From positions 257,616-321,615 of the forward strand of contig RQTK01000510.1 in the NCBI GenBank assembly GCA_003991915.1: DNA of 64,000 nt, given 5' to 3'. Made by a program: the position numbers and the translations under genes. Source of the DNA: Elysia chlorotica (taxonomy: Eukaryota > Mollusca > Gastropoda > Plakobranchidae). The notes under the pieces are model-generated. The model was not told the DNA's origin, made no database searches, and saw nothing but the letters and a program-made list of their open reading frames with translations. Positions 49,724 to 63,884 of this stretch are shown here, piece after piece (position 1 is the stretch's first letter; each line of letters starts with the position of its first letter).

Positions 49724-49765
49724 GAGAGGGAGAAGAGAGTCAGAATGAGAGAGAAAGAAGGAGAG

Positions 49766-49813
<48 letters not shown>
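49660..49813. repeat. (GA)n
   Basis: Two long GA runs with GGA interruptions. Confidence 0.95.
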
Positions 49814-49816
<3 letters not shown>

Positions 49817-50382
49817 AGAAATAGAGCTGGAGAAAGCGGTTGCTATTTGTTATTTAATTGTGTAGCGATTTCATCCATAATTATGTTGTAAACTTTTTTT
49901 CTCCTTGGTTTGAACTATTACAAAGCATTTTAACAGATTAATAAATCTGACCATTTCCTCAAGTACTTTTTAGGAAAATCGCAACATTATCCAAATTTAC
50001 GAAAAATACTTACACACACACACATACTTAATAAAGTTATCCAAACACGTACCGAAACAAACACCAACACACACACACACACACACACAGAGGAAAATAG
50101 TGTCGCTCTTGGAGTAAAAAGGATCAAGGGCCAATTGGCCAGGTGTTCAATGAATCGCTCTGTTACAAAAAGCTGTTCAGTCCTGTACTAACAGGCCGCA
50201 ACTATGTCAAACGTACTCTGCGCATTAGAACTCTGACACGCTGTTTTCTTTGACCAAAGCTCTATTTAGCTTCTTTCCTCATCTCTTAAGGTGGCTAGGT
50301 TCTCGGTCTATTAATTGTTTTTCTGCGCCCTTTTTTATAAGCAAATTTAGATGCTGTTTTTAGAAACGAATAATTGAGAATA

Positions 50383-50462
50383 GAAAGAGAGAGAGAGAGA
50401 GAGACAGAGAGACAGAGAGAGAGACAAAGAAAGAAAAAAGGAAAGAGAGAGATGGAGAGAGG
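50383..50462. repeat. GA/CAGA microsatellite
   Basis: Imperfect purine-rich repeat. Confidence 0.9.
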
Positions 50463-50749
50463 AACACGCTATAAAAAGCCCTAACAGTCCTCTCACAGCT
50501 TATCGGTGTTGATTTAATTATATTGCACTCAAAGGTTTTATCACGGGCGAGTCCCGATATTGACTTCTGAAAGTTGTACAGGCTGCCCCACAGAATCAAG
50601 AAGTAGGGAATGAAATACAGAAACTACTGTTGCTTTATGGTGGGACAGAATCCAGGTTGTCTGTTCTGAAGACTATCATTCTACCAATTAAGACAAATAA
50701 TCTTAAGTGGTTTTTGTTCTACAAAGCTATACTTAAAACATAGCTGGAA

Positions 50750-50818
50750 ATCGAACTTATGGATCAGGGAATTGCTGCTTCTCATTCTAGAGCGCTAACC
50801 AATGAAGCTGCTATTAAA
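50750..50818 (-). repeat. tRNA-like sequence (SINE head)
   Basis: The minus strand has GGTTAGCGCTCTAGAATGAG (A-box region) and AAGTTCGATTTCC (B box) about 35 bp apart. Confidence 0.45.
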
Positions 50819-51784
50819 TTTTAGCGTCAATATTCAACGAGGTCGTATATATATATATACAAACACACAGGAGAATTCTAAAGACAAACATGCGCAAAGA
50901 CATTCAACTTTTATCAAACACACGCAAAAAAACATGAAAAAACCAAGAACCATGTACATCACCACACACACACACACACACACACAGGCACAAACAGATT
51001 CATACAGGCACTGTTATAGGAAGTTATTGCCGTTCTCGTCTTATTGACAGTGTCAATGCCTGACAAGGGGACAGATACACTTACACACGCTTAGTTGTCG
51101 GGCTTTTCAGGATTGTGACTGTCTGACTGTTCCAGCCGCCAGGTGTTCGATCTGAGACCGTGGCTGGGAACAACAGTAACTGAACAACAGTAACTCCTGT
51201 CTTCAGGTAGGCATAGACAGGTGGCCCTTTCCGCGCATGCACGATATGGTGTGAAGAATAACATAACACGTCGGATCTTTTAACCCTACGTTTCGTTTCT
51301 CACTCTTCGGTTCTTTTTCAGTTTTTTGTGGTTTTAATTTCAATTTGTCTTTTTTGTTTGATTTTTTTCTGCAATTTATTATGTGCGTTGAGGGGGGGGG
51401 GCTTATATATTATACACAAAAGTTAATAGCAAATTCTGTTTTTAAAAAAACCCAAACAAAAACGGAAACAACAGGAGAGGTAACATTAGCACGAATGCAT
51501 TCTCTGCATGCTCTTTAAGGAGACATGTACATGTCTTTGTTAAAAATTTAATCTGAGAGCCCTTCTTCGCGTGTAAGTTTGAACAGAATCTGATCCCTTT
51601 CCTCTATTTTTCTTACCGACCCCCCCCCCCTCCCCTTTTTTTTTTTTTTACTTCCCACCAACCCACACACACACAAACATTCCTCCAGAATACGATTTCT
51701 TTCCTGGGGCCTCTCAATTAAATCCCCTCCCCTTTTACAGAATCCTCTATGATCTCAGGTACTACAAAACCGCGCGCCCCTTCC

Positions 51785-51787
<3 letters not shown>

Positions 51788-51826
<39 letters not shown>

Positions 51827-52010
51827 CCTCTTTCTCAATTCCTCATTTCTCTTTCTCACTCCCTCTCTCTCTTTCTCTCTCTCGTTCCCTCTTTTTCTCT
51901 CCCCTCCCCCTCTCTCCCTCTCCCCTTTTTTCTATTATCTCTCTCAGTGTCTATTAGTTGGCTCGGCTCTATCTCTCCCTATCCCTCTTCCTCTCTCACA
52001 CTCTCTCCCA
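51788..52010. repeat. CT-rich tract
   Basis: Perfect CT at 51788-51820, then pyrimidine-rich to about 52010. Confidence 0.92.
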
Positions 52011-52300
52011 GTCCTTGTATCGCTTCTCATATCATTAAAGCAAATTATCAAGCTGTCAAAAGCGGACCCCTCACACCAATCAGAACACGGGACTCTAAAG
52101 TGTTGTTAAGTGACAATAACGGAGGGGGTCTAGAAGTGTCACCTGCAGAACCATTGTACCAGGTCTGCCACACAAACCCAGGCACAGGTGTTCAACAGTT
52201 CAGCTGTTCAGCTTCGGAGTCCAGACCGGACTAGAGCGGTCTATCCATGATTTCCCAGATTTTAGGGGGATGAGGGGATAGGGGGTGGGTGGGGAGGAGG

Positions 52301-52405
<105 letters not shown>

Positions 52406-52659
52406 TGTCAGTCCAATGCAAATTGTCGCAGTTGTACGTGTCTGTGAATTGCATGTTACAGGCTGGAATATAAAAAGTTGAAAATGAGGAACAGGGGTTG
52501 AAAGCATTTGGTGTGTATGTGTGTGTGTGTGGAATAGAGAGACAGAGAGAATAGGAGAGAGAAAGAGAGAAAGTCAGAGACAAAGAGGCAGAAAGACAGG
52601 CATGCAGACAGAGACAGAAACAGAGCTAGAAAACAAAGATAGATTTAAATATCATTAAA

Positions 52660-52900
52660 GATACTCATAGAGATTAGATAGCTAGCTAGCTAGATATATA
52701 GATAGTCAGATAAATAGATAGATAGATAGATAGATAGCAAGAGGGAGAAAGTGAGAGAGAGATAGAGAGAGAGCGAAAGAGAGAGAGAGAAAGAAACAGA
52801 CAGAAACATAGAGGCATAGATTGATAGATAGATGGAAAATCGACCGATAGATTGGTAGAGACATGGAAAAATGGATTGTTAGATAGATTTTAAGATTTTG
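52660..52900. repeat. GATA/GA imperfect microsatellite
   Basis: TAGC, GATA and GAGA units mixed. Confidence 0.85.
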
Positions 52901-53829
52901 AAGGAATCAAATTAGAACAGCTGGTCTACTATGTACTCAATACGGCTCCGTTTGTGTTATTATATCGCACCTGTCGAAACATCTAAAAAAGGTTTCGGAC
53001 ACATTAATATATTTTGTGTTTGTATTACTGCTATTTTGGGGTTTATGATTGATAAACATAGAGTATATTGGGTTATTGAATGACTTGCAAGTGCTAATGC
53101 ATATTAGGTGCTAAAAACAACGTATTTTTGATGCTCATCTGCGTGTAGTAATAGAAAATAATGGAGAGCTACAAAATCCTATAACATCTTTAATAACTGT
53201 AGTAGTGCTTTCTACGAAAGGGTTCCCGTCTTTATTGTTACACTTTTTTTCGTATTTGTTATCATTATTTTAAATACTATTTTTTTTCATCTTATTGTTT
53301 TTGTTTGTTTTATTGTTGCTGTTTTTGTTGTTGTTTTTCTTCGTGTTCTTCTTCTTTTCATTTTTTTTCCTTCCTCTTTTTTCGTATTCGTCTATTTTTT
53401 TCATTTTCTTATTTCATTCCTTTTTTTCTTTTTTTCTTTCTGCTTCTTTATCGTTTTCGTCGCCGTCTTCTTATTATATTGTTATCTTTTCCCTCGTCCT
53501 GATTCCTTCATTCATCGTGTCATAACTAGTCCACAAATTGGTTTTAAATACTTTCATAAAATCAATCAATGAATCAATTTTTTTACCATCTATATTTTTT
53601 ACCATTTTAACCTCTTTTATCGTGCCCTAGTTCTTTTTCTTTTTCTTTTCATCTCACCATTAGGATAAAAATTCACTCAGACATATTAACACACCTATCT
53701 ATTTATAGGAGCTTCTCTAACGCACTTATCATATGCGCACCAAATACAAACCATTTTTATTACATCCCTTTTTTCCAATAATGTTCATCTTCTGTGGTAA
53801 TAATGGTAGTTATAGTCTGTTATACGTAC

Positions 53830-54004
53830 CTTCTGAGCACTGGCCCTTATGTTTGACCCTCACTCTGAGTCCATCGCACTTCTTGGCTTTTTTCAGTTCG
53901 CACCGAGATGAGTAAGTCAGGTCGTTGGTGCCACAGACAGGTCGAGCCCTGACCTGCTCGCAGCTCACACTGCACTTAGATGCTCTCAGGGATTGGAACA
54001 GGGT
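53830..54004 (-). CDS. smoc: SMOC-like exon 2: Kazal/follistatin-like domain
   Basis: 58 codons plus one base (phase 0 in, phase 1 out). Six cysteines in Kazal spacing: CSVSC, then PVCGTNDLTYSSRC, KKC and GQC. The core C-G-T-x-x-x-x-Y-x-x-x-C is typical of Kazal/follistatin domains, and SMOC proteins carry exactly one after the signal peptide. The donor is GAAG|GTACGT. The acceptor CACTTTAG has only a modest pyrimidine tract. Intron 1 (54005-57802) contains the 774-bp gap, so an extra small exon there cannot be excluded, though phases already fit. Confidence 0.85.
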
Positions 54005-54944
54005 CTAAAGTGTCGCAGCCATCATTGCAAAATCCATGGTTGTTTGGGAGCGTGAGTGAAGAAAAAAACAAACAACTTAGTCGGTACTGATTCATTCCTA
54101 AGGTGAATTAGAACTATCATAATAATTTTTTTGTACCTATGTGTTAGGTAGGATGAGTGAGTGAGTTTTTTTTTACGGCACGCCAGCACGGTAACAGCAT
54201 TATTGTGCCCATGATGACTAAGACAGTTATTTCATTAAACTAGTAGCATAGGTGACTCCTTTATCTCTCTGAGTGGTAACAGCATAAAGTTTTTGCATAA
54301 AAATGTTGTTTCAAAGTGAAGCGTTTTTACAGTTGTCTAAGGTGGAAGCTACCATCAAAGGTAAAGGTAGCTTGAAATGATTGGCCAAACACATCAAAAC
54401 AAAATAAAGTAACTTCATGTACTTATGTTTGCTAGGAACTGAAAAGAAAACGACATGATTAAAACTAAACAAAATGCACAATGAAAATTCCATGAAATCA
54501 ATATTAAAAGTTTACTATTTTTCTTATCAGTATTCCATGTACTGTATAATACAAAAGTCACAGTTCAAGGAGTCGCCAAAAAATGCTCTTACTTATTATC
54601 ATCTATTATGGTTATTATGTTTGTTTAATCAATGTAAAGAATATGGATGAAAGTTTTTGAAAAAAGGTCACAAATAAGGATATATAAAATGATAATACAA
54701 AAACTTAAACGTGTTTCGGACTTAATTTTCATTTCAACATAAAATACATAAATCTTATTTTTTTTCAAGTTCCTTGTTAACTTAATGCGGGGATTAGGGG
54801 AACACTTTTTGTTCGTTTGTTTGTTGTTGTTTTTTATTTGCACCTGCAGTACTTAATGTATTTTTATTCTTGCAGTTTATTTACAACTTTTGTTTGAGTC
54901 TTAGTATGTTGGCTAACGTCTAACATCCAACTTCCTTAACGCTA

Positions 54945-55105
54945 TTGTAAAGACTTGATTGTTGTCGGGTCCCAAGACAAACTTTGGATAATTGTACGTG
55001 CTGCCCGTATGCGACACAGCTATGTGTGCCTCTAGGCAGTGTGGGGATACCATAATTCCTTTATATGACAGTGACATTATATTGACACCGACCTATTCAT
55101 TAGGG
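54945..55105 (-). mobile_element. SINE body fragment
   Basis: The minus strand reads GTCGGTGTCAATATAATGTC and later TTTGTCTTGGGACCCGACAA, the body of the family at 39.4 kb without a recognisable tRNA head. Confidence 0.65.
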
Positions 55106-55386
55106 GACCAAATCGAACAAAAAAATTATTGACCGATCGTGGCTTTCGAACTAGAGCCCTTCTCAGCTTTTGTACAACATACGTTTTAAGTACTTAGCTG
55201 AAAAATTGTTGGTTTGCATGTTGATAATAATGACAACTAAAGGGTAATAAAAAAATGAAAATAAGTTACTAATCATTTTTATATAATTGTACTGCTATTA
55301 TCATTCTTATTAATCTTTTTTATATATCGATAAAGTGCGCAGCCTCTCAGTCTTTGTATACCTGTATCTCTGAATACCTCTGTTAG

Positions 55387-55392
<6 letters not shown>

Positions 55393-55442
<50 letters not shown>

Positions 55443-55511
55443 TGACTCTCTCTGTTTCTGTCCGTCGCTGTCTTTTCCGCTCTTTCTCTCTCTCTCTGTT
55501 TTTGTTCTTCT

Positions 55512-55543
<32 letters not shown>

Positions 55544-55616
55544 TTCTTCTTCTTCTTCTTCTTCTTCTTCTTCTTCTTCTTCTTCTTCTTCTTCTTCTTC
55601 TTCTTCTTCTTCTTCT
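55393..55616. repeat. (CT)n then (CTT)n up to the gap
   Basis: CT 55391-55435, CT-rich, then perfect CTT from about 55523 to 55616. Confidence 0.96.
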
Positions 55617-56390
55617 NNNNNNNNNNNNNNNNNNNNNNNNNNNNNNNNNNNNNNNNNNNNNNNNNNNNNNNNNNNNNNNNNNNNNNNNNNNNNNNNNNNN
55701 NNNNNNNNNNNNNNNNNNNNNNNNNNNNNNNNNNNNNNNNNNNNNNNNNNNNNNNNNNNNNNNNNNNNNNNNNNNNNNNNNNNNNNNNNNNNNNNNNNNN
55801 NNNNNNNNNNNNNNNNNNNNNNNNNNNNNNNNNNNNNNNNNNNNNNNNNNNNNNNNNNNNNNNNNNNNNNNNNNNNNNNNNNNNNNNNNNNNNNNNNNNN
55901 NNNNNNNNNNNNNNNNNNNNNNNNNNNNNNNNNNNNNNNNNNNNNNNNNNNNNNNNNNNNNNNNNNNNNNNNNNNNNNNNNNNNNNNNNNNNNNNNNNNN
56001 NNNNNNNNNNNNNNNNNNNNNNNNNNNNNNNNNNNNNNNNNNNNNNNNNNNNNNNNNNNNNNNNNNNNNNNNNNNNNNNNNNNNNNNNNNNNNNNNNNNN
56101 NNNNNNNNNNNNNNNNNNNNNNNNNNNNNNNNNNNNNNNNNNNNNNNNNNNNNNNNNNNNNNNNNNNNNNNNNNNNNNNNNNNNNNNNNNNNNNNNNNNN
56201 NNNNNNNNNNNNNNNNNNNNNNNNNNNNNNNNNNNNNNNNNNNNNNNNNNNNNNNNNNNNNNNNNNNNNNNNNNNNNNNNNNNNNNNNNNNNNNNNNNNN
56301 NNNNNNNNNNNNNNNNNNNNNNNNNNNNNNNNNNNNNNNNNNNNNNNNNNNNNNNNNNNNNNNNNNNNNNNNNNNNNNNNNNNNNNNNNN
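55617..56390. other. Sequence gap (774 N)
   Basis: Run of N abutting a (CTT)n tract inside intron 1 of the SMOC-like gene. Open frames crossing it are artefacts. Confidence 0.99.
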
Positions 56391-57802
56391 AATTTCCCCA
56401 TAACAGGTGTTGTGCTAATGTTATTATTTTATATCAATATTAATACTTAAGATAATGACCCTTTCTTCAGATTTTTTTATTTGTCCGATTCCATTTTTTT
56501 TTGGTAATAAATTGATGTTGATTTCCCCCCACTAATATGCAATATAATAATGTTAGAAATACGGCATATTTTCGTAGCAATTTTCTTCGTGCTATTAGCT
56601 CCTTAGATCGGTTCTAGGCGCTAAAACAAGAACATAAAAATCCACAATTTTTAAAAACTATTTAAACAACAATATTTCATGTTTTTATAAGAAAAAAAGA
56701 CTCTACCATTTCATATAAGATGACACTTTGTAGTAAATTTTTAATCATGTACATCAGCGTGTACCTTTATCCCCTACCTCCAAGTTATGCAGTGCATTCT
56801 TATATATGTTAAATAGTATTCATTGATAGATTCAAACCTTTATTTTACTTTATTATACACAATAATGCACTCAACCGTCTGGATATTCCTAGATTGATGG
56901 GTGTGACATATATAATTCATTATTATCGCATTTCGATAAGGAACATTTTTTTAAAAATATCTACTCCTGTCTACTGGTTGAGTTAAGGTATCCATGAAAC
57001 ATCTCCTTGTGGAAACACATGGAATTATCAGACATTAGCCTTGAGACCAGTCCTCATTTAACCTGTATAATAAAGACTTTGCATGTAAGCAGCAAACTCA
57101 ATTTCAACCTCAAACCTAGATCGGGTATAAAGCCTAAAGAAAAGCATTCTCTCTCAACTTGTTAGGAAATTAATTCGACGGATCCTAAAACTATCTCTCC
57201 TCTTGTTTTTCTGTGCCTTCCCAACACAAGATGGCCCCTTGCTGAGAAAGCTGTGGCAGAGGGCTTGAAACTGTAAACCGTGAAATACACGGTATAACTA
57301 AAACAAACTTTGGACATTTTAATCTGTGAAAGGCGCGAGAAAACCGTGTTTTCTACCTGCGTTCGAGAGGTTTAAGTTTCATACGGAGGCACTTTATGTT
57401 ATAATTAAAAAAGCGATGATATGACGCAGTTTTAGGAATGTTAAGAGCATGAATTACACTCCTTATTCTATGTCGATCCGTCTTTCTTTATTTCCTTTCT
57501 CTCGTTTTAATTGAGCTCATCATAATGGTTCACATTTTTATCCGACTCAATAAAATCCTCTGTTATTTTCAATTTTCATCCCATTTTCTTACTTCTCCTC
57601 ATATGTCATACAGCCCAAGTTTATTTTTTTCATTTACTTTCCCTAACCCTCCATATGATTATTTTGTGCATTATTGCGCACACTGCATAACTATAGTTTC
57701 TTCTTCTTTTCTCTTCCTGGACTGAAGTAAACAATAAAACCTAAGAGACATAACGCGAAAAATAAAATAGTATTTTTCATATTTGCTCCTTATATTTCTT
57801 AC

Positions 57803-57913
57803 CTTGCCATCCACCTTTCTTGGATCCACTGCGTTCACAAGTAAGAACTGGGAAGCTATCATCAAACCCAGGAAAAATGATGTCAAATGGCACACATGTG
57901 GAAGTGATGTCAT
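57803..57913 (-). CDS. smoc: SMOC-like exon 1: start codon and signal peptide
   Basis: Encodes 37 residues beginning MTSLPHVCHLTSFFLG, followed by a hydrophobic core and likely signal peptidase cleavage after LLVNA (residue 28). The mature N terminus begins VDPRKVDGK. The exon ends in phase 0 at GGCAAG|GTAAGA. The frame stays open upstream to 57955, but that codon is GTG, so the ATG at 57913 was chosen; it puts a normal secretory signal at the very N terminus. Joins in phase 0 to the Kazal exon at 54.0 kb. Confidence 0.82.
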
Positions 57914-57987
57914 TGTGTTACTATGCGAACTGACCTCGGCCCAGGTCGTCTCCACATAACGCCTGAAGGGTCAGTTTGCACAGGACC

Positions 57988-58024
57988 GCCCACTCCAAAA
58001 GTCTTGGACTAGATTTTTTTATAC
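57988..58024 (-). promoter_or_regulatory. Possible core promoter of the SMOC-like gene
   Basis: On the minus strand a TATAAAAAAA stretch lies at about 58014-58023, roughly 105 bp upstream of the chosen ATG, followed by GTGGGCGG, a GC-box-like motif, near 57988. A start site about 30 bp past the TATA motif would give a 5'UTR of roughly 75 nt. The motif matches are seen; function is inferred. Confidence 0.35.
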
Positions 58025-58360
58025 GATGAATACATAATAATATACACTCCAGACTCATTGGTCTTCTCCTTTTGTCACATCAAATCTCTTAGCCTGAGAA
58101 TCTTTGAGGAACCAAACCACATTATAACGTGTCTGTAGTTTCAGCTGTTAATGTATTTAATTAAAACAATTTCAGCAAACGATTCACATTAATATTTCAA
58201 TCCAAAGAAAAAAAATGTTTAAACTCAAAACAGAACTAGTCTTCACTAAGTGATGTTTTAACTAGTCACAATAATCAATACCTGAAAGATCATCGGTGAT
58301 TTATTTCTCCTTCTTTTATTTCCTTTGAATTTCTATTACAACTCACATTACTATTTCTAT

Positions 58361-58560
<200 letters not shown>

Positions 58561-58624
58561 ATGCTATCAGGAAAACTACTACGTCTCTTACCACGACTGG
58601 TAGACATTTTTTTTATTTGCACTT

Positions 58625-60360
58625 CTACTTAATGTTACTTTAAACAGTAAAAAGTGGTTTTAATTGAGTAAATCTGTGTAATATGCCTCTTTACAAATAA
58701 GTGAAATACTGTATGCTTCAAAGGGTATTACTTCTTTTGTATGAACAACTATCATAAACTCAATTGCTGATAAATTTACACGCAAAAAGTAAAATAATAT
58801 TCTTTTTTAGAATACAAAATAAGTTACACTGTATAACTTGATCACAGCGTTTTCTATAACGCCACAATGATAAATGTTAGGGCAGCTTTTGGTGCTCTTT
58901 GTTTTCTGATAACCCTCTTACACAGATCCGTTAAATACACATACAACACACATGTACAACATCTTTGACATGAATGTCTGAGGTGTTCAACAGACGTTGG
59001 AGGAAAAAGTAGGCCCTGCGCACTTTATGTTTAGGCTACTCACGGATGGATTTATAGAGACCTTGCGATAGTGGGGTCCATGGCGGAAACAAAGACGATA
59101 GGTAAGGTAATATACCCAAGCATCGAATCATAGCTATAGTTTTCTTGACTTACAGTACTTGTTAGTGAATATCATTTAGCCTAACGATAAGTGACGTGAT
59201 TACGTCTCCGGTCTTCGGTACATGGATCGCAAAGCCTTTTATGAGACTTGCGGATCGGAGACAACGTAGATTTAACACCCGATGCTCACCCCTAGTAATA
59301 CGGAGGGGTCCACTCATGGTGTACCGGCGGTGCACAGGAGGTACCAGGCCCAGTGGCTGCCAATACGCCTCAAGACTTGGAGAAAGTCTGCCAGGCGTTC
59401 CAGAGATTAGCCCGTGGTCATTTTACACTGGTAGGCACGCGTGCGACTAATGATAACGCTACTCACTTACAAATTGTGAATTGAAAAAAGCTGTGCTAGG
59501 TTTTGAAAGAAGTACAGCTGCGCGTATGAATGATGGTGATGACGTTAGTAGTAAGATAACAAGTCATAAGTCACACACACTATTCCAAAATGCTGCTCTA
59601 TGATTGTAAGCACAATTAGTGCTGTAAAGTTAGAACCCGGTTAAGGGCTCAATTTAAATCGTAAAAACCTTACCAAAGGTAGTGTTTAAAGCATTCCTGA
59701 GTTTTACTATCGCAAGGTTTTAAGATCAATAATATATGTATACGGAGGCCAAAATGAGTAAAAAATAACGTAAATGAATGGTCACATAAAGCGCGGGTTG
59801 TTATATTAGACAAGATCCTCGGTTCTGGTATATGCTTTAACACCGGTATCTATGGTAAAGATAGCTGACGTGAACTTACCAAAGATTCTAAAAATAATAT
59901 TTGAAAATTTCGAAAAGGTACAATTATGCCAGAGTTTCAAATCAATAGAGGGTAATTGAAAATACCTCAGTTTTACCGAATGGAAAGTGTTGTGTGCTGA
60001 AAATAATTTTCAAATAAACAGTGTACCTAAATTCTTATATTGAAACCGCAAACAATCGAAGCATATCAATACATGTACATTTATATTAATCAAGCTAAAT
60101 GGGTAGGAGTAAGAAACACTGACACTTATTATGTTCTATTTAGTACCCTATGTTTCCCCTTGTAGCGAGTACGAACAGTGTGGGAAATGGAAAAATAATT
60201 TTTGAAAAGTGAGAGCTGTGAAATTGTTTGAAAACAAAGTTTTCTACTGAAACTATGAAGGAAAAAAGTAGAAAAAGAGAGCACAAAAAATGAGTGGAAC
60301 ATAATAAGAGAAAACTAGAATGTAAAGGAATGGACACAATCATACAATGTGTGAATTCAC
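58625..60360. other. Upstream flank, no gene recognised
   Basis: Contains an open plus frame at 59196-59450 (84 codons, GC-richer, Arg-rich) without recognisable domain. Otherwise AT-rich. Confidence 0.5.
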
Positions 60361-60419
60361 ATTTATTTACTAAAGAAAGAGAGCAATAGATAAGAAAGAG
60401 GTTGATAGAGATGTATACA

Positions 60420-60905
<486 letters not shown>

Positions 60906-60909
60906 CAGA

Positions 60910-63560
60910 GAGGTACAGACAGATTCTAATTCATGGTGTCAAAATTGAGATCCACATTGCTACAAAGCCGCTATGTGTGAGAGAAACCGCTACTGTCTGA
61001 TAGTGATATTAATCTAGTCTTGTGTTCAGCCCTTTACACGCTTGGCTGATACGGCATGATTAAGTTCTTCTCTATGAAAGAAAATGGAAAGACTGCAGAC
61101 AGGACAAGAATGCACAAGCCCTGCTTAGTACTGAAGCATGAAATTACGGCAAAAAACGGGAATTATTGCATTTTTTAAGGTGACACAATTATAATTTAGA
61201 ACTGTTGCTTGTTTGCAAACCGCTCCCTCTTAATTGGACGACCAACCGATGCTCTGTAATTCCATATTAGTTATCTAGTATCGTCTCTTGATGCAAAATA
61301 TGACTATGTATTCTACCCTAGAGATAATTTTCACACAGAATCGTTATGAAACAGGGAAAATTGCACGAATATTTTGGTCGGTATGTTTCTATACGCCCTA
61401 AATGTTGCTTAAATCAATTTTATTTTAACTTAATTTAAAATTATTTTTTTTTCTAGAATGTAGGCCTAATATGTTTTTATCTCATAACCGAACTCATAAC
61501 TTCAAAGAACAATGATAGAACACATTTAAAATAAATTACAGCACATGACAAAGGACTAACACAGATTAATGAATGATTATTAAATATTTGTTATGAACAA
61601 CTAATTATAGAACATACTATGATTTCATCTCCAATACAAACGCATCCCTGACGGTTTTAAAATGTCATTTTTGGATCAGCCTATTAAAAACATTAAGAGC
61701 TTAAGGGTTCAAACAGTTTCTGTTGTTTTTATTTTTATAGGCCTACGCATTGTATGACTATTGTGCTTCATCGTTGGCTTTTTAAACGGTTTATGAGCTT
61801 TCACACTGTCAATTATTTGAGAAGAAAATAAATAAGAATAAACAATAACTAGGAACATAAATCCTGTAAACAAATCCAAATGAAAAACACTCGTCGACGG
61901 TAATTTTTTCCACAAATTGAAGAACTCATACACAATAGCTTACTACTGTGGCGTTGAAAGACAGCGTAAAACATGAAAACGACACTTGTAAATGAAATGT
62001 GTGAAGGCTGTCTAAATGCGCCTCAACTTCAGCGCAATCAACGCGTTCTCATGTCGGGCCGGTTACAGCACTGTGCTTCACAGCTTCACAGCCCAGGTCC
62101 ACAGAGTCGACTGAGTCTCTGCCGAGTCGTCTCAAGTGCCGACACTTGTCTCGGGACGGATGGGAAGGAAGAGGCGAAAAAACAGTGGCGAAAAACAGAG
62201 GCGATTGTATAGTGTATACCGTATAGGAAATGTCTCTCTGACATGGATCGCTTGTAGATCTAGTTCTAGAGAAGCTTCGGAGTTATGCCCCGCTCTGTCT
62301 GGATCTTCTCAATGCGCGGTTGTGCGCCTCAGGTGGCTCTATGAGGAAATGGCAAGGGGAGGTTATTTACAAACACAGATTTGCGGCCAGACAAAATAGT
62401 CTCTGTTTATTCCCTTGTCATTCTGAAAAAGAAAACGAAAAAAAAAAAAAAATACCCTCCCCCCTTTTTTGTCTTTGTTTAGTAAGAGTGAATCGTGAAA
62501 AAGTGTATCTTTTTTATATCTTATCATATAATTATCGCAGAATTAGAGATGTAAATGCATATGAAATTCACACCGACTTTTTAAATGTTTGAGGGAACTG
62601 CGACTGCTCAGTCAAATTAATTTTCATGCTTGTAACAGGTGCCCACAGCCCTGTACAATATTTAATTTCTTGAGATTGAGGAACGTAGAACAATTCTTAC
62701 CTCTCCACACTATAATTGGACGAAACGAAGAACAGTGCAATAATAGTCTGATATATTTACTCATAAAATTTACTAGTTCGGGTACCTTCGCTCGATTGTT
62801 TTTGAAAGTACGGTACTTTATTAAAATATGTCTACATTCTGTATTGTATGTAGAAACTACTATCATTATGTAAATATGCACTTAAACAGGTTAAATTAAT
62901 ATCTAGTAAACGCCCATATCTTTAATATTCATGTTATTTACCTAACACAATAACGTTACCGCCAGAAACAAACATTTCTCAATCAACATATGCATTGAAA
63001 GAACGCGCGCAAGTTTCCCCTGTCCCTTGTATCCCTTTCTATTTTTTTTTCATTTTGTGCAGTTCACTTTAAATAGAAAACATTGCAATGATGCTATAGA
63101 AGCATACATACCTTGAACTTTAGAGAAAAAGAAATGGTAAAAGAATGTTTTTTCTTGTGTGGTTCCTTCAACGCTGGCGAATGTAATTGGAACTAACGTA
63201 ATTAAGCAACCCTAAGCGTTTTGCTCTTAAACTTTCATTTTACTTACCTAAATAACACCAGGCAGCCTCATTTACCTTTTCCACAGAGACATTTCGGGTA
63301 AGTTGAGACGTGAGATTTAAACAGCAATATAACATGAGACAAGAACAACATGTTAGAAAACGAAGAAAAATCAAACAAACAAAAAGAAACAGCAACAAAG
63401 AAAAACAAGAAAGAAACATACAAGCCTCCGTCTGCACTACCAGAATAATTACTTGTCAAGCATTTAAATAAAAGGTATACAATTACATCGCTTTCTTCAC
63501 AAACACTGTTGTGCGATTTTCAGCCTCGGTGTTTTTTTCCAAATAGTTGAAATGCTCTTT
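60910..63560. other. Upstream flank, no gene recognised
   Basis: AT-rich. A GC-richer island around 62010-62390 has overlapping short frames but no recognisable protein; it could hold an unannotated exon or repeat. Confidence 0.5.
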
Positions 63561-63569
63561 TTTACATAT

Positions 63570-63668
63570 GTTAATTACAAAAAGTCAATAGATTAATTAT
63601 CTAAAAACAAAAACAATATTTTTGTTTTTGTTTTTAGATAATTAATCTATTGAGTTTATGTAATTAAC
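63570..63668. repeat. Near-perfect inverted repeat (hairpin), 47-bp arms
   Basis: GTTAATTACA at 63570 pairs with TGTAATTAAC ending at 63668. The arms 63570-63616 and 63622-63668 are complementary except for a few bases near 63580-63585, with a 5-base centre. No tandem structure. Could be a small foldback element or an assembly fold-over. Confidence 0.85.
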
Positions 63669-63884
63669 TTTGTCTGACCAATAACAGCTCATCTTAATTG
63701 ATTTTTTTTCTTTTGTTTTTTTGTTTTTGTTTGTTTGTCGTTTTCTATTTTGTTTTTTTTCAATATCAGCAACTGGGCCATATCACGGACAGGTTCCGGG
63801 CCTAATGTCAATTTTATGCTCCGCCCAGTGACTTAATAAGTAGGACGGGCTCATGCGCTTGCAGCCCGCTGCATTTTTCGTGGA

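Noticed and set aside
55310-56443. Open frames of 333-363 codons on both strands
   Set aside because: They run through the 774-N gap and a (CTT)n repeat.
57913-57955. Upstream extension of SMOC exon 1 beginning at 57955
   Set aside because: That codon is GTG, and the extension would put hydrophilic residues before the signal peptide.
59196-59450. 84-codon Arg-rich plus-strand frame
   Set aside because: No family recognised and no supporting signals; could be repeat-derived.
62136-62399. Overlapping short frames in a GC-richer island
   Set aside because: Several frames are equally open and none has a recognisable domain.
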